DNA from: an uncultured Clostridia bacterium
GTDB lineage: Bacteria > Bacillota > Clostridia > Christensenellales > UBA1242
NCBI GenBank assembly: GCA_946491735.1
Contig: CAMLYK010000004.1
Span: 1 to 39,397, forward strand
DNA length: 39,397 bases
Direction: 5' to 3'
The position numbers were made by a program, and so were the translations under genes. Under the pieces are notes generated by a model. The model searched no databases and was not told where the DNA came from. It was given only the letters and a program-made list of their open reading frames with translations. Shown piece by piece: positions 18,312 to 27,925 of the stretch (its first letter is position 1; each line of letters opens with the position of its first letter).

Positions 18312-19772
18312 ATGAAATTATATGATATTATTTCAAATTTAAAATTTATCGGTATAAAAAATTATCAAGAATTAGATATTGATGCTTTGACCTGTGACAG
18401 CAAAGAAAAAATAAACAATGGAATTTATTTTTGCATAAAAGGTTTGAACCGTGACGGGCATAATTTTGCAGCTGATGCAATCAACAATGGTGTGGTGTGT
18501 TTAGTGGTCGAAAAATTCATTGATTTGCCGGTCACACAAATTTTGGTAGAAAATTCAAGGGCTGCAATGTCGTATATAAGTTCAGTATTCTATGAAACGT
18601 ACAAATCAAAAATGAAATTTGTAGGGATAACTGGCACAAATGGTAAAACTACAACTACCTATTTAATTCGAGAAATTTTAACGAAACTTGGCAAATCAGT
18701 CGGATTAATTGGCACAGAAGGAATATATATCAATCATCTTTTACTTCCAGCTACACTCACTACGCCTGATCCCATATTTTTGCACAAATTAATAAAGGAT
18801 ATGGACAATAACGGTTGTGAATATTGCGTTATGGAAGTTAGCGCGCATGCAATAGCGTTGAATAAAATAGACAATATATATTATGATATAGTGGGACTTA
18901 CAAATATTACAAAAGATCACCTAGATTTCTTTATGAACATGGATAATTACATGAAATGCAAAGCTAGTTTATTTGACTATAAACATACTAAAATGGGTAT
19001 CATTAACACTGATGCAAAGTATGGAAAAGAAATAGCAAAAAATTCAAACATTGAAATACAGACAGTGGGCAAAGATGCCGACTTCAAACTAATAGAAACC
19101 AACAAAGCATTAACTGGAACAGACTTTAAATTTCAATATAGAGACAAGACTTTTTCAGCCCATACCAATCTAATAGGTGAGTATAATATTTCTAATATGA
19201 TGATGGCAATAAGTTGTTTGATCAATTTAGGGATAGACATAAAGGATATACTCAATACAATTAAAAATACAGAATTCATTGTACCTGGAAGATTTAACGT
19301 ATTATCAATTGATGCAAATTTTAACGTAATAATAGACTATGCACACACTCCTGACGGAATAAAAAATGTGTTGACTGCCATAAAGAATTTGCCAATCTCA
19401 CGCCTAATAACTGTATTTGGTTGCGGAGGGAATAGGGACAAAACAAAGCGTAAAGAAATGGGCGAGGTGGCGACAAACTTGAGTGATTTAGTGATAGTCA
19501 CTAGCGATAATCCACGTTTTGAAAATCCAGAATTAATAATTGACGATATAATGACTGGGATAAAAACAAATAATGTTTACCGAATTGAAAATAGAAAAAA
19601 CGCTATAGAATACGCTTTAAAGATAGCTAAGGATCATGATGTTGTGGCAATTCTTGGAAAAGGTGCAGAAAATTATCAAGACATCAATGGGGTAAAGATT
19701 CCTTACAGTGATTATGAAGTGGTAGATAATTATTTCAAAACTATTAAAAAAAGCGAAGTAAATTATGATTAG
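18312..19772 (+). CDS. murE: UDP-N-acetylmuramoyl-tripeptide synthetase MurE (DNPR motif suggests meso-DAP type)
   Basis: 'GITGTNGKTTTTYLIREIL', 'LTNITKDHLDFF', 'VIIDYAHTPDGIKNVL', 'VTSDNPRFENPE'. Confidence 0.96.
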   Translation: MKLYDIISNLKFIGIKNYQELDIDALTCDSKEKINNGIYFCIKGLNRDGHNFAADAINNGVVCLVVEKFIDLPVTQILVENSRAAMSYISSVFYETYKSKMKFVGITGTNGKTTTTYLIREILTKLGKSVGLIGTEGIYINHLLLPATLTTPDPIFLHKLIKDMDNNGCEYCVMEVSAHAIALNKIDNIYYDIVGLTNITKDHLDFFMNMDNYMKCKASLFDYKHTKMGIINTDAKYGKEIAKNSNIEIQTVGKDADFKLIETNKALTGTDFKFQYRDKTFSAHTNLIGEYNISNMMMAISCLINLGIDIKDILNTIKNTEFIVPGRFNVLSIDANFNVIIDYAHTPDGIKNVLTAIKNLPISRLITVFGCGGNRDKTKRKEMGEVATNLSDLVIVTSDNPRFENPELIIDDIMTGIKTNNVYRIENRKNAIEYALKIAKDHDVVAILGKGAENYQDINGVKIPYSDYEVVDNYFKTIKKSEVNYD

Positions 19773-20760
19773 ATTACTTTTAGCTTTTTTGTCTAGTTTT
19801 ATTTTGTCTTTGATATTAATGCCATTTATTATAAAATTTTTTAAAAAGAAAAGTGCCTCACAAACCATACTAGGATATGTAGAAAATCATAAAGACAAAA
19901 ATGGGACAACAACAATGGGTGGTGTAGTTTTTATCATTACTACACTATTATTGGCATTCGTATTTATTGAATATGACAACGTTTGGTTTATGTGTCTATT
20001 AGTTAGCATATTCTATGGCATACTTGGATTCATGGATGACTATATTAAAGTCAAACACAAGCAAAACTTAGGATTGAGAGCATACCAAAAGATAATTGGA
20101 CAGGCAGGAATTGCAATTATATTTTCCATTTTTATATATTTTTCGACTCAAGCTGGTAACATGTTCATACCATTTTCATTCAATTCCTTTGATATTAAAT
20201 ACTTCATTATTCCTGTTGTGATAATTGTCATGATTGCGTCTACTAACAGTGTAAATTTATTGGATGGATTGGACGGATTGGCTGGATCTGTCAGTTTTAT
20301 ATATTTAATATTTTTTACTATAATCACATCTACAATAGGTATTAATCTATATAATCAAGGTGAAACCTCTGCAATTATCAATAATATTGCCAATATAAAT
20401 GTTTTATCTATGCTTTTTATTGGTGCAATACTGGGATTTTTAATTTTCAACACAAGTAAAGCAAGTATTTTCATGGGAGATGTGGGTTCACTTTGTTTGG
20501 GTGGCTATATTGGTGCCAGTTCTTGCATATTAGGATTGGAATTAATATTGCCAATTTTGGGATTATGTTTTGTCATCACTGCTTTGTCAGTAATCTTGCA
20601 GGTGGCAGTTTTCAAATTGAAACGAAAGCGAATTTTCAAGATGGCTCCTATGCATCATCACTTGCAGCTATCAGGACTTTCTGAACCAAAAATTGTTGCA
20701 ATATATTCAAGTATTACATTGTCAATTGGGGTAATATGTATTATTTTCTACCTTTTGTAA
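19765..20760 (+). CDS. mraY: Phospho-N-acetylmuramoyl-pentapeptide-transferase
   Basis: Multi-TM; 'TTTMGGVVFI', 'FMDDYIKV', 'NSVNLLDGLDGLAG', 'FMGDVGSLCLGG', 'MAPMHHHLQLSGLSE'. Confidence 0.97.
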   Translation: MIRLLLAFLSSFILSLILMPFIIKFFKKKSASQTILGYVENHKDKNGTTTMGGVVFIITTLLLAFVFIEYDNVWFMCLLVSIFYGILGFMDDYIKVKHKQNLGLRAYQKIIGQAGIAIIFSIFIYFSTQAGNMFIPFSFNSFDIKYFIIPVVIIVMIASTNSVNLLDGLDGLAGSVSFIYLIFFTIITSTIGINLYNQGETSAIINNIANINVLSMLFIGAILGFLIFNTSKASIFMGDVGSLCLGGYIGASSCILGLELILPILGLCFVITALSVILQVAVFKLKRKRIFKMAPMHHHLQLSGLSEPKIVAIYSSITLSIGVICIIFYLL

Positions 20761-20799
20761 TATTTTGGATATAAAAAAATAATATTATATAGGTGGAAT

Positions 20800-22110
20800 A
20801 TGAAATTTAAACACAAAAACGTATTAGTATATGGAATGTCAATATCTGGAGAGTGGGTAAGTAAGTTGCTGTTGAAATTAAAGGCAAATGTTTTTTTATA
20901 CGATGATAATAAACAAAAATTAAAATGCAAAAATATAGAGAACTGTTATTTTGTACAAGAATTAAATGAAAATCTAATAATTCAATTTGATTTTATAATA
21001 GTTTCACCATCTATCGAAAAGGATAATAAACACTTATTATTTGCAAAAAAACAAAACATTAAGATTTATAGCGAATTGGAGTTTGCTAGCATGTTTTGTA
21101 GAAAACTCGTGGCAGTCACCGGCACTAATGGAAAGACTACGACGGTTGAACTTATTAGTGCAATGCTAAATAAAAAGCACAAAGCCGTTGCATGTGGCAA
21201 TATTGGATATCCACTATCTAGAGCTGTATTGGAGAAAAAGAATTATATTAAAGTGGTCGAAGTTAGCAGTTTCATGCTGGAAAATGCTGACACATTTTCT
21301 CCACACGTGGCAACAATTTTAAATATTGAACCCGATCATCTCATTAGGCATAAGACTATGGATGAATATACAAAATTGAAATATAGCATATTCAAAAACA
21401 TAAAGCCACATGATTACATAGTCATCAATTTGGATGGCAATATCCATCCTACATTAAATAGTTTTACCATTACATATTCGTTAAAATATTTGGCAGATGT
21501 GTATATTAGAAATGGTTATATTTATCTTCATCAAAATAGAATCATTGCAATAAATGAATTGAAATTGAAAGGCAAACATAATTTATATAACATAATGTGT
21601 GCAATTTGTTTTGCATACGTCTACAAAGTGTCTGTAAAGCAAATTAGGGAAGCTTTGCTCAATTTTAAAAGTGAAGCCTTTAGAATAGAAGAAATTGGGG
21701 TAGTAAATGGAATTCATTTTATAAATGATAGCAAATCGACAAACATATCTTCAACACTTGCATGTGTGGAGGCAGTTAAAGGTGCAATAATTCTACTCTT
21801 AGGTGGGTCAAACAAGGGACTAGATTATAAAAAACTTTTTTCAAAACTTCCAAAGCGAATAAAGCATATTGTTGTATTTGGTGAGATATCTAATGCATTG
21901 ATTGAAGCAAATGCTGAAAGTTTTGATATTAAAAAAGCGGATGATCTTGAAGCTGCTTTTCAAATTGCAATCAAATTGGCAAAGAAGAACGACTCTGTCG
22001 TGCTTTCTCCAGCGAGCGCTAGTTATGATCAATTTTCAAGTTTTGTAGAGCGTGGTAAATTATTTAATAAATTAGTGAGCGAATATGAAATTGTCACAAA
22101 AAAAGAATAG
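20800..22110 (+). CDS. murD: UDP-N-acetylmuramoylalanine--D-glutamate ligase
   Basis: 'VTGTNGKTTTVELISAML', 'EVSSFMLENADTFSPHVATILNIEPDHL', 'FINDSKSTN', 'LLGGSNKGLDY'. Confidence 0.95.
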   Translation: MKFKHKNVLVYGMSISGEWVSKLLLKLKANVFLYDDNKQKLKCKNIENCYFVQELNENLIIQFDFIIVSPSIEKDNKHLLFAKKQNIKIYSELEFASMFCRKLVAVTGTNGKTTTVELISAMLNKKHKAVACGNIGYPLSRAVLEKKNYIKVVEVSSFMLENADTFSPHVATILNIEPDHLIRHKTMDEYTKLKYSIFKNIKPHDYIVINLDGNIHPTLNSFTITYSLKYLADVYIRNGYIYLHQNRIIAINELKLKGKHNLYNIMCAICFAYVYKVSVKQIREALLNFKSEAFRIEEIGVVNGIHFINDSKSTNISSTLACVEAVKGAIILLLGGSNKGLDYKKLFSKLPKRIKHIVVFGEISNALIEANAESFDIKKADDLEAAFQIAIKLAKKNDSVVLSPASASYDQFSSFVERGKLFNKLVSEYEIVTKKE

Positions 22111-23206
22111 TTACATAATCTTAATATGCACGTTGGCTCTTGCGATTTTTGGTTGTATAATGGTGTATAGTGCAAGCAAATATTCAGCAAGCGTGAACTA
22201 TCAAGACGAGTTTTTTTATTTGAAAAAACAGATTATAGGTGTCGTTATTGGGTGCATTGGACTGGCAATCTGTAGTTTTATAAATAATAAAGTGTATAAA
22301 AAATTTTATTGGGTTTTTTATATAGTAGGACTAGTTTTTCTGATTCTTGTCTTTATTCCTGGACTGAGCAGAACTAGCTATGGTGCAACAAGATGGATAG
22401 GTATAGGAAGTTTTACCATTCAACCTAGTGAGATTGCTAAATTCTGTCTAGTTTTCTTTTTGGCGGGATATCTGTCTGATGGGGACAAACTATCAAAGGT
22501 AAAACATATTTTAATCACTCTAAGTTTAGGTGGAATTTATTGTGTATTGATTATGCTCGAACCAAACATGTCAATCACAATGTGTGTCGCTTTTACACTC
22601 ATATTTATGCTTTTCATAGGTGGTATGAGATTGAAAGTGTTCGGTATAATGGTTGTCCCAGCAATTTTATTGGTTGTTGTGTTGATTTTGGTTGAACCAT
22701 ATAGACTGAATAGAATTGTGGCATTTATAAATCCGTGGAGCAATCCGTTAGATGAGGGATATCAGTTGATTCAATCATTATACGCGATAGGAAGTGGCGG
22801 GCTGTGGGGAGTTGGACTGTTCAACAGTAGACAAGCCGAACTGTTTTTGCCATTCAGTGAATCCGACTTTATCTTTTCAATCATCGCAGAAGAATTGGGC
22901 TTGATTGGTTGTATCATAGTAGTGCTAGTATTTTTGATTTTGATAATCCATATTTTTAAAGTGGGAATGCGTGCGAATAATAAATTTTCTGCTTTCTTAT
23001 GTTTCGGTATAGGAGCGCTGATAAGCATTCAAGTTTTGCTAAACATTGCAGTGGTTACAGGGTCAATTCCACCGACAGGCTTGCCTTTGCCATTTATTAG
23101 TGCAGGAAGCACCTCCTTATTTGTTTTCATGTCTGCTATAGGGGTAGTGATCAATGTCGATAGACAGACGATAAAAGAAAAATATATCAATTTTAACTCA
23201 AATTAA
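22085..23206 (+). CDS. ftsW: SEDS-family peptidoglycan polymerase FtsW/SpoVE
   Basis: 'GATRWIGIGSFTIQPSEIAKFCLVFFLAGYLS', 'EPNMSITMC', 'AEELGLIGC', 'TGLPLPFISAGSTSLF'. Confidence 0.95.
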   Translation: MKLSQKKNSYIILICTLALAIFGCIMVYSASKYSASVNYQDEFFYLKKQIIGVVIGCIGLAICSFINNKVYKKFYWVFYIVGLVFLILVFIPGLSRTSYGATRWIGIGSFTIQPSEIAKFCLVFFLAGYLSDGDKLSKVKHILITLSLGGIYCVLIMLEPNMSITMCVAFTLIFMLFIGGMRLKVFGIMVVPAILLVVVLILVEPYRLNRIVAFINPWSNPLDEGYQLIQSLYAIGSGGLWGVGLFNSRQAELFLPFSESDFIFSIIAEELGLIGCIIVVLVFLILIIHIFKVGMRANNKFSAFLCFGIGALISIQVLLNIAVVTGSIPPTGLPLPFISAGSTSLFVFMSAIGVVINVDRQTIKEKYINFNSN

Positions 23207-23229
23207 ACTAAAATTTCATAAATATTATT

Positions 23230-24498
23230 ATGAGTTATAAAAAACGTGATAAGTTTGTAATAACAGGCGGAAAGAAATTGGATGGTGAACTAGATATACA
23301 GACTTCAAAAAATGCAACACTGCCAATAATGTCTGCGTGTTTACTATCAAAAGATGCGGTATGTATAAAATCTTGTCCAGACATCTTAGACGTTGAAAAC
23401 ATGATTAAAATATTAAAGAAATTGGGTGCTAAAGTCTATAGGGTTTTAGACGATTTAATAATTGATGGATCGCAGATAAAAGATGTGTGTATAGATTATA
23501 ATTTATGCAAAACAATGCGTTCGTCAATATTTTTATTAGGCTCGATTTTGGCAAGGTTTAAATCAATATGTATTACCATGCCAGGTGGGTGCAATATTGG
23601 CAAGCGTCCAATTGATATTCATATTGATGCGTTCAAACGACTTGGGGTAAAAGTGATTGAGATGAATGACTTTATATTTTTTAACGCATCAAAAGCCAAA
23701 GCGGGCAAAATACATTTGAAAATTCCAAGCGTTGGAGCCACAGAAAACATTGTCCAATTTGCTTCAATTTTGAAAGGGAAAACGGTCATATATAATGCTG
23801 CATGCGAACCTGAAGTAGTAGACTTGTGTAATTTCTTAATAAAGATGGGCGCTAATATTAAAGGAGCAGGAACGAAAAAAATCACTATAATCGGAGTTGA
23901 AAATTTAAAGGGTGTTGAGTATAGACCAATTCAGGATCGTATTGTATTGGGTACTTTATTAATAGCCACCGCAATATGTGGTGGTATTATACGATTGAAG
24001 GCGTCAAATATAAATCAAATTGAAAAATTAATTGAGATTTTATCGAGAATGGGTTGTCAAATAAATATAAAAAATGATATAATAACACTAGCAAGAGAAG
24101 GTCCACTAAAATCCATATCAACTGTATCCACTGGATATTATCCAGATTTTCCAACAGATCTTCAATCAATGCTTTTAGTTTTAAGTTGTGTCGTCGATGG
24201 GTCTACACAGATTAATGAAAGAATTTTTGAAAATCGCTTTTTGATTGTAAAAGAATTAAAAAAGATGGGTGCAAAGATTAAAATAGTTGATAAACATAAA
24301 GTGATAATTGATGGTGTAAAGACATTGACAGCGAGCAAATTAAAGGCTTTAGATTTGAGAGGTGGAGCAAGTCTGGTTTTGGCAGGCTTGGTGGCAAAAG
24401 GGACTACGATAATAGACAATGTTCATTTTATAGACAGAGGGTATTGTTATTTTGAAAAGATGCTAACTTCTCTTGGTGCAGATATCAAACGTATATGA
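23230..24498 (+). CDS. murA: UDP-N-acetylglucosamine 1-carboxyvinyltransferase
   Basis: 'KFVITGGKKLDGELDIQTSKNATLPIMSACLL', 'MPGGCNIGKRPIDIHIDAFKRLG', 'YYPDFPTDLQSML', 'DLRGGASLVLAGLVAKGTT'. Confidence 0.95.
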   Translation: MSYKKRDKFVITGGKKLDGELDIQTSKNATLPIMSACLLSKDAVCIKSCPDILDVENMIKILKKLGAKVYRVLDDLIIDGSQIKDVCIDYNLCKTMRSSIFLLGSILARFKSICITMPGGCNIGKRPIDIHIDAFKRLGVKVIEMNDFIFFNASKAKAGKIHLKIPSVGATENIVQFASILKGKTVIYNAACEPEVVDLCNFLIKMGANIKGAGTKKITIIGVENLKGVEYRPIQDRIVLGTLLIATAICGGIIRLKASNINQIEKLIEILSRMGCQINIKNDIITLAREGPLKSISTVSTGYYPDFPTDLQSMLLVLSCVVDGSTQINERIFENRFLIVKELKKMGAKIKIVDKHKVIIDGVKTLTASKLKALDLRGGASLVLAGLVAKGTTIIDNVHFIDRGYCYFEKMLTSLGADIKRI

Positions 24499-25370
24499 CC
24501 AAAAAGGCAAAGATCATTACTATTGCAATAGTTTTATCAATTTTGGCACTGATATTAATTTTATTCTGTGCTGTTTTTTGCCTGTACCGTCAAGATGTTG
24601 TGTTCATTGGAGAAAGGAATAATACAGTCAAAATTACAGACGAGCAAATTATTGAAACCGCAGGATTTAGGACTGGAAGATCAATATTTTCGTTAGATAA
24701 AGATAAAGCTATTGAAAACATTGAACAAACATATCCTTATTTGAAAGTTGTGCAAATCAATACGGTAAGTGCAATTAGAATTGAAATCAGAGTGCGTGAA
24801 AGATATGAAATGTATTATGCAGCTGATGAAATAAATCAAAATTATTACATTCTAGATGAAGAACTGAAAGTTTTACAAATTACAGATTTTGAACCGACGG
24901 GTATTACAAAGTTAGAAAGTTCACTTTTAGGAGATACAAATATCGACATCTTGGGAATCACTGGCAACACGGTCGTATCAGACTTTATAGCCAATACGCA
25001 TTTTAGATCATTGACTGACAATCTGTTTGTTGCAATGTACAATACTGTAATGATTGAAGAAGATGGCGTAGATAGATACGTAACACGTGATGATATTAAA
25101 ACATTGGTCACATATGTACAATTTGCTAGAGGATATACCTTGCAAGAAAGTTATGACAGAATTATCATAACTACATCAAGAGGATTCATAATTGATATAG
25201 GAAAACCTGATAGCAATCTTGAAAATAAAGTGAATATTTGTTTTAATGCAATTGATGCTTTGATTGAAAGAGGCGAGAGCGGTGGCACCATAAAAGTTAC
25301 CTATTTGGACAATGGGGAAGAAAGATACAATTTTATACGGGACGATCAAACTTCGTCTGACCTGATATAA
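24495..25370 (+). CDS. FtsQ/DivIB-type cell-division protein (POTRA)
   Basis: Single N-terminal TM followed by a POTRA-like segment 'IIETAGFRTGRSIFSLDKDKAIENIEQTYPYLKVVQINTVSAIRIEIRVRER'; between murA and ftsA; ATGA overlap with murA. Confidence 0.85.
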   Translation: MTKKAKIITIAIVLSILALILILFCAVFCLYRQDVVFIGERNNTVKITDEQIIETAGFRTGRSIFSLDKDKAIENIEQTYPYLKVVQINTVSAIRIEIRVRERYEMYYAADEINQNYYILDEELKVLQITDFEPTGITKLESSLLGDTNIDILGITGNTVVSDFIANTHFRSLTDNLFVAMYNTVMIEEDGVDRYVTRDDIKTLVTYVQFARGYTLQESYDRIIITTSRGFIIDIGKPDSNLENKVNICFNAIDALIERGESGGTIKVTYLDNGEERYNFIRDDQTSSDLI

Positions 25371-25396
25371 AAGTAGATGTTTGAAATTCTACTTTT
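25369..25396 (+). terminator. Rho-independent terminator after ftsQ
   Basis: aaaagtaga / tctactttt stem followed by attttttttg; overlaps the ftsQ stop codon. Confidence 0.75.
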
Positions 25397-25522
25397 ATTT
25401 TTTTGTAAATATATTTGCCATTAATAATGGGTATTTAAAAATGTAATGCTACAATATATTGTGGTATTATATAAATTTTCTTTAAAAGTATAAAATAAAT
25501 TATTATTTATATATTAAAATAT

Positions 25523-25551
25523 TTGACTATTGAAAAAGCTTTTTGTATAAT
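25523..25551 (+). promoter_or_regulatory. ftsA-ftsZ sigma-A promoter
   Basis: TTGACT-17-TATAAT; the spacer contains the palindrome AAAAAGCTTTTT (25533-25544). Confidence 0.85.
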
Positions 25552-25581
25552 TATTAAGAAAAATTTAATGGGGGATTGGGC

Positions 25582-26691
25582 GTGTTAAACAATTTAAAAT
25601 ACGTATTAGACATTGGTTCTTCCACATTGAGATTGTTAGCCGTGGCGAAATTTGCTGGTAAATCGAGAATAATAGCCGAGGAAAATATCTTATACGATGG
25701 CTATATGGACGGCGAATTTTTGTCGGAAGATGAACTAACTAATGTATTCTCTCAACTTATTGACAAAATGCAGTTGAAGATACGAAAATCTATTCGTTCT
25801 GTTGTGATTGGTGTGCCTAGCGAATTTTGCGTCTGCGTGTGCAAACGTATTTCTAGAAAATTTGTTGATTTACATAAAATATCTAATGCGGACTTGCTTG
25901 ATTTATACGAGAATAATGCAGATTTTGGAGATAGTGAAGAATATTCGGTCATCAATTATAGTCCAATGCAATTTACTCTGGATGATGATTTGAAGACCAT
26001 GTCACCAGTAGGCAAACGCTCAACTTCACTTGTGGTTGATGCTAGTTTCATATTGGCTAAGAAATCATTTTTGCAACTGATGAATGAAAAATTAAACCAT
26101 TTGGGCATTACAAACATTGATTTCATTTCTACAGCATTGGGTCAAGCTATGAATTGTGCAAAGGAAAACGAGGTCAATCAGCCTATAGCAATTGTTGATG
26201 TAGGACATATCAGTACGAGTGTCTGTGTGTATAAAGGAGAAGGATTGGCACTGCTTAGTTCGTTTTCTATGGGAGGCGGCCACATTTCTTCGGATATAAT
26301 GCAAGTGTTGGGAATGAGTTTTAAAGATGCAGAGTTGATCAAGCGAAAAGTTATTTTAACTATTGAATCTGAGAAGAATGAGAATTATGAAGTGGTATCA
26401 AAGGGCAGTCTTATAAAGGCTCCAATCAATATTACCAATCAAATTGTGAGAAGCAGAATTGAAATGATTGCAAAAATTATTGGAGATATTTTGAGTATAG
26501 ACAAAGTGTTTAATGGCATTGATGTTTACCTCACAGGAGATGGAATATCTAATTTCAAAGGCGTGAAAAATATATTGAAAGATATTACCGGGCTGAATAT
26601 CTATGAATATAAAAATCCGTTTGACAATTCGAAAGATAAATTCCAAACGTCAAAAACGGGCTTGGCATCGCTTGCTGAAATAATTGTGTAA
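25582..26691 (+). CDS. ftsA: FtsA-type cell-division ATPase lacking a C-terminal membrane-targeting helix
   Basis: Actin-like ATPase motifs 'YVLDIGSSTLRLL', 'PIAIVDVGHISTSVCVYKG', 'MGGGHISSDI', 'VYLTGDGISNFKG'; immediately upstream of ftsZ; GTG 25582 (TTG 25576 alternative). Confidence 0.88.
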   Translation: MLNNLKYVLDIGSSTLRLLAVAKFAGKSRIIAEENILYDGYMDGEFLSEDELTNVFSQLIDKMQLKIRKSIRSVVIGVPSEFCVCVCKRISRKFVDLHKISNADLLDLYENNADFGDSEEYSVINYSPMQFTLDDDLKTMSPVGKRSTSLVVDASFILAKKSFLQLMNEKLNHLGITNIDFISTALGQAMNCAKENEVNQPIAIVDVGHISTSVCVYKGEGLALLSSFSMGGGHISSDIMQVLGMSFKDAELIKRKVILTIESEKNENYEVVSKGSLIKAPINITNQIVRSRIEMIAKIIGDILSIDKVFNGIDVYLTGDGISNFKGVKNILKDITGLNIYEYKNPFDNSKDKFQTSKTGLASLAEIIV

Positions 26692-26702
26692 AGGAGTGAA
26701 AT

Positions 26703-27872
26703 ATGAACTTTAATGATACAATATGTGATATCAAAGTAGTCGGAGTTGGCGGTGGTGGCAACAACGCTATTAATCGTATGGTTGCAGCAGGCATTACAGG
26801 AGCGAAGTTTATTGCTGTCAACACAGACAAGCAGGATTTGATGATGTCTAATGCAGATGAAATCATTCAAATAGGCAAGGAGTTGACAAAAGGTCTAGGT
26901 GCGGGCGCAAATCCTGAAATAGGTAAAGCCGCTGCCGAAGAGAGCAAAGAAGATTTGATCAAGATGTTGCAGGGCACTAATTTGTTGTTTATCACCACAG
27001 GATTGGGAGGTGGCACAGGAAATGGCGCAGCACCTTACATAGCAAAACTAGCTCATGATATGGGGATTTTAACAATTGGCGTAGTGACCAAGCCATTTAA
27101 GTTTGAAGGCCCTAAAAGAGCAGCCAATGCAGAAAAGGGTATTCAAGAGATGAAACAATATGTTGATTCACTTGTAATCATTCCTAATGAAAAGTTGTAC
27201 ACAATTTTGAAAAAGGATGTTCCATTTGTTGATGCATTTAGATATGCTGATGATGTTTTGCGTCAAGCGATACAGGGAGTGAGCGATTTAATTGCAGTCC
27301 CAGGCTTGATCAATCTGGATTTTGCCGATGTTTCAACCATTATGAAAGGCAAGGGCATTGCACATATGGGTATTGGAAAAGGTAGAGGAGCAAACAAAAC
27401 GATTGAAGCAGTGCGTCAGGCTGTTACAAGTCAGTTGTTGGAAACAAGCATTGAAGGTGCCACTGGAATTCTTATCAACATTACAGGTGGCAGAGATTTG
27501 ACATTGTCTGAAGTGTATGAAGCAGTAGATTTGGTTCGTGATGTTGCAGACAAAGATTGTAATATCATTTTTGGAGCCAAAATCAATAATGAGTCGAGTG
27601 GAGAAACTGAGATAACAGTTATTGCGACAGGATTTGAAACCTATAACAACCCTCCATCACAAGAACCTGTGCCAGAATTTAAGGATAACAGTGCGGATTT
27701 CAAAGTCTTTACCTCGCAAAACGAAACCAAAGACGAAATTGAAGAAGAAATGTCAAGAGAAGAAGAAAAAAATGAAAGTACAGACACAGTCGAGGATATA
27801 TCTATAAATAGCAAGAAGCCAATAGTTGATGATGATACAATTCCGCCATTTTTAAGAAAATTACGAAGATAA
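26703..27872 (+). CDS. ftsZ: Cell division GTPase FtsZ
   Basis: 'VGVGGGGNNAINRM', 'GLGGGTGNGAAPYIA', C-terminal conserved peptide 'DDTIPPFLRKLRR'; SD aaggag. Confidence 0.98.
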   Translation: MNFNDTICDIKVVGVGGGGNNAINRMVAAGITGAKFIAVNTDKQDLMMSNADEIIQIGKELTKGLGAGANPEIGKAAAEESKEDLIKMLQGTNLLFITTGLGGGTGNGAAPYIAKLAHDMGILTIGVVTKPFKFEGPKRAANAEKGIQEMKQYVDSLVIIPNEKLYTILKKDVPFVDAFRYADDVLRQAIQGVSDLIAVPGLINLDFADVSTIMKGKGIAHMGIGKGRGANKTIEAVRQAVTSQLLETSIEGATGILINITGGRDLTLSEVYEAVDLVRDVADKDCNIIFGAKINNESSGETEITVIATGFETYNNPPSQEPVPEFKDNSADFKVFTSQNETKDEIEEEMSREEEKNESTDTVEDISINSKKPIVDDDTIPPFLRKLRR

Positions 27873-27873
27873 A

Positions 27874-27904
27874 AAACACACCCTGTAAATAGGGTGCGTT
27901 TTTG
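27874..27904 (+). terminator. Terminator after ftsZ
   Basis: aaaacacaccct-gtaaat-agggtgcgtttt hairpin (one mismatch) followed by a short T-run. Confidence 0.72.
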
Positions 27905-27925
27905 TCTATATTGAAATTTAATAAT

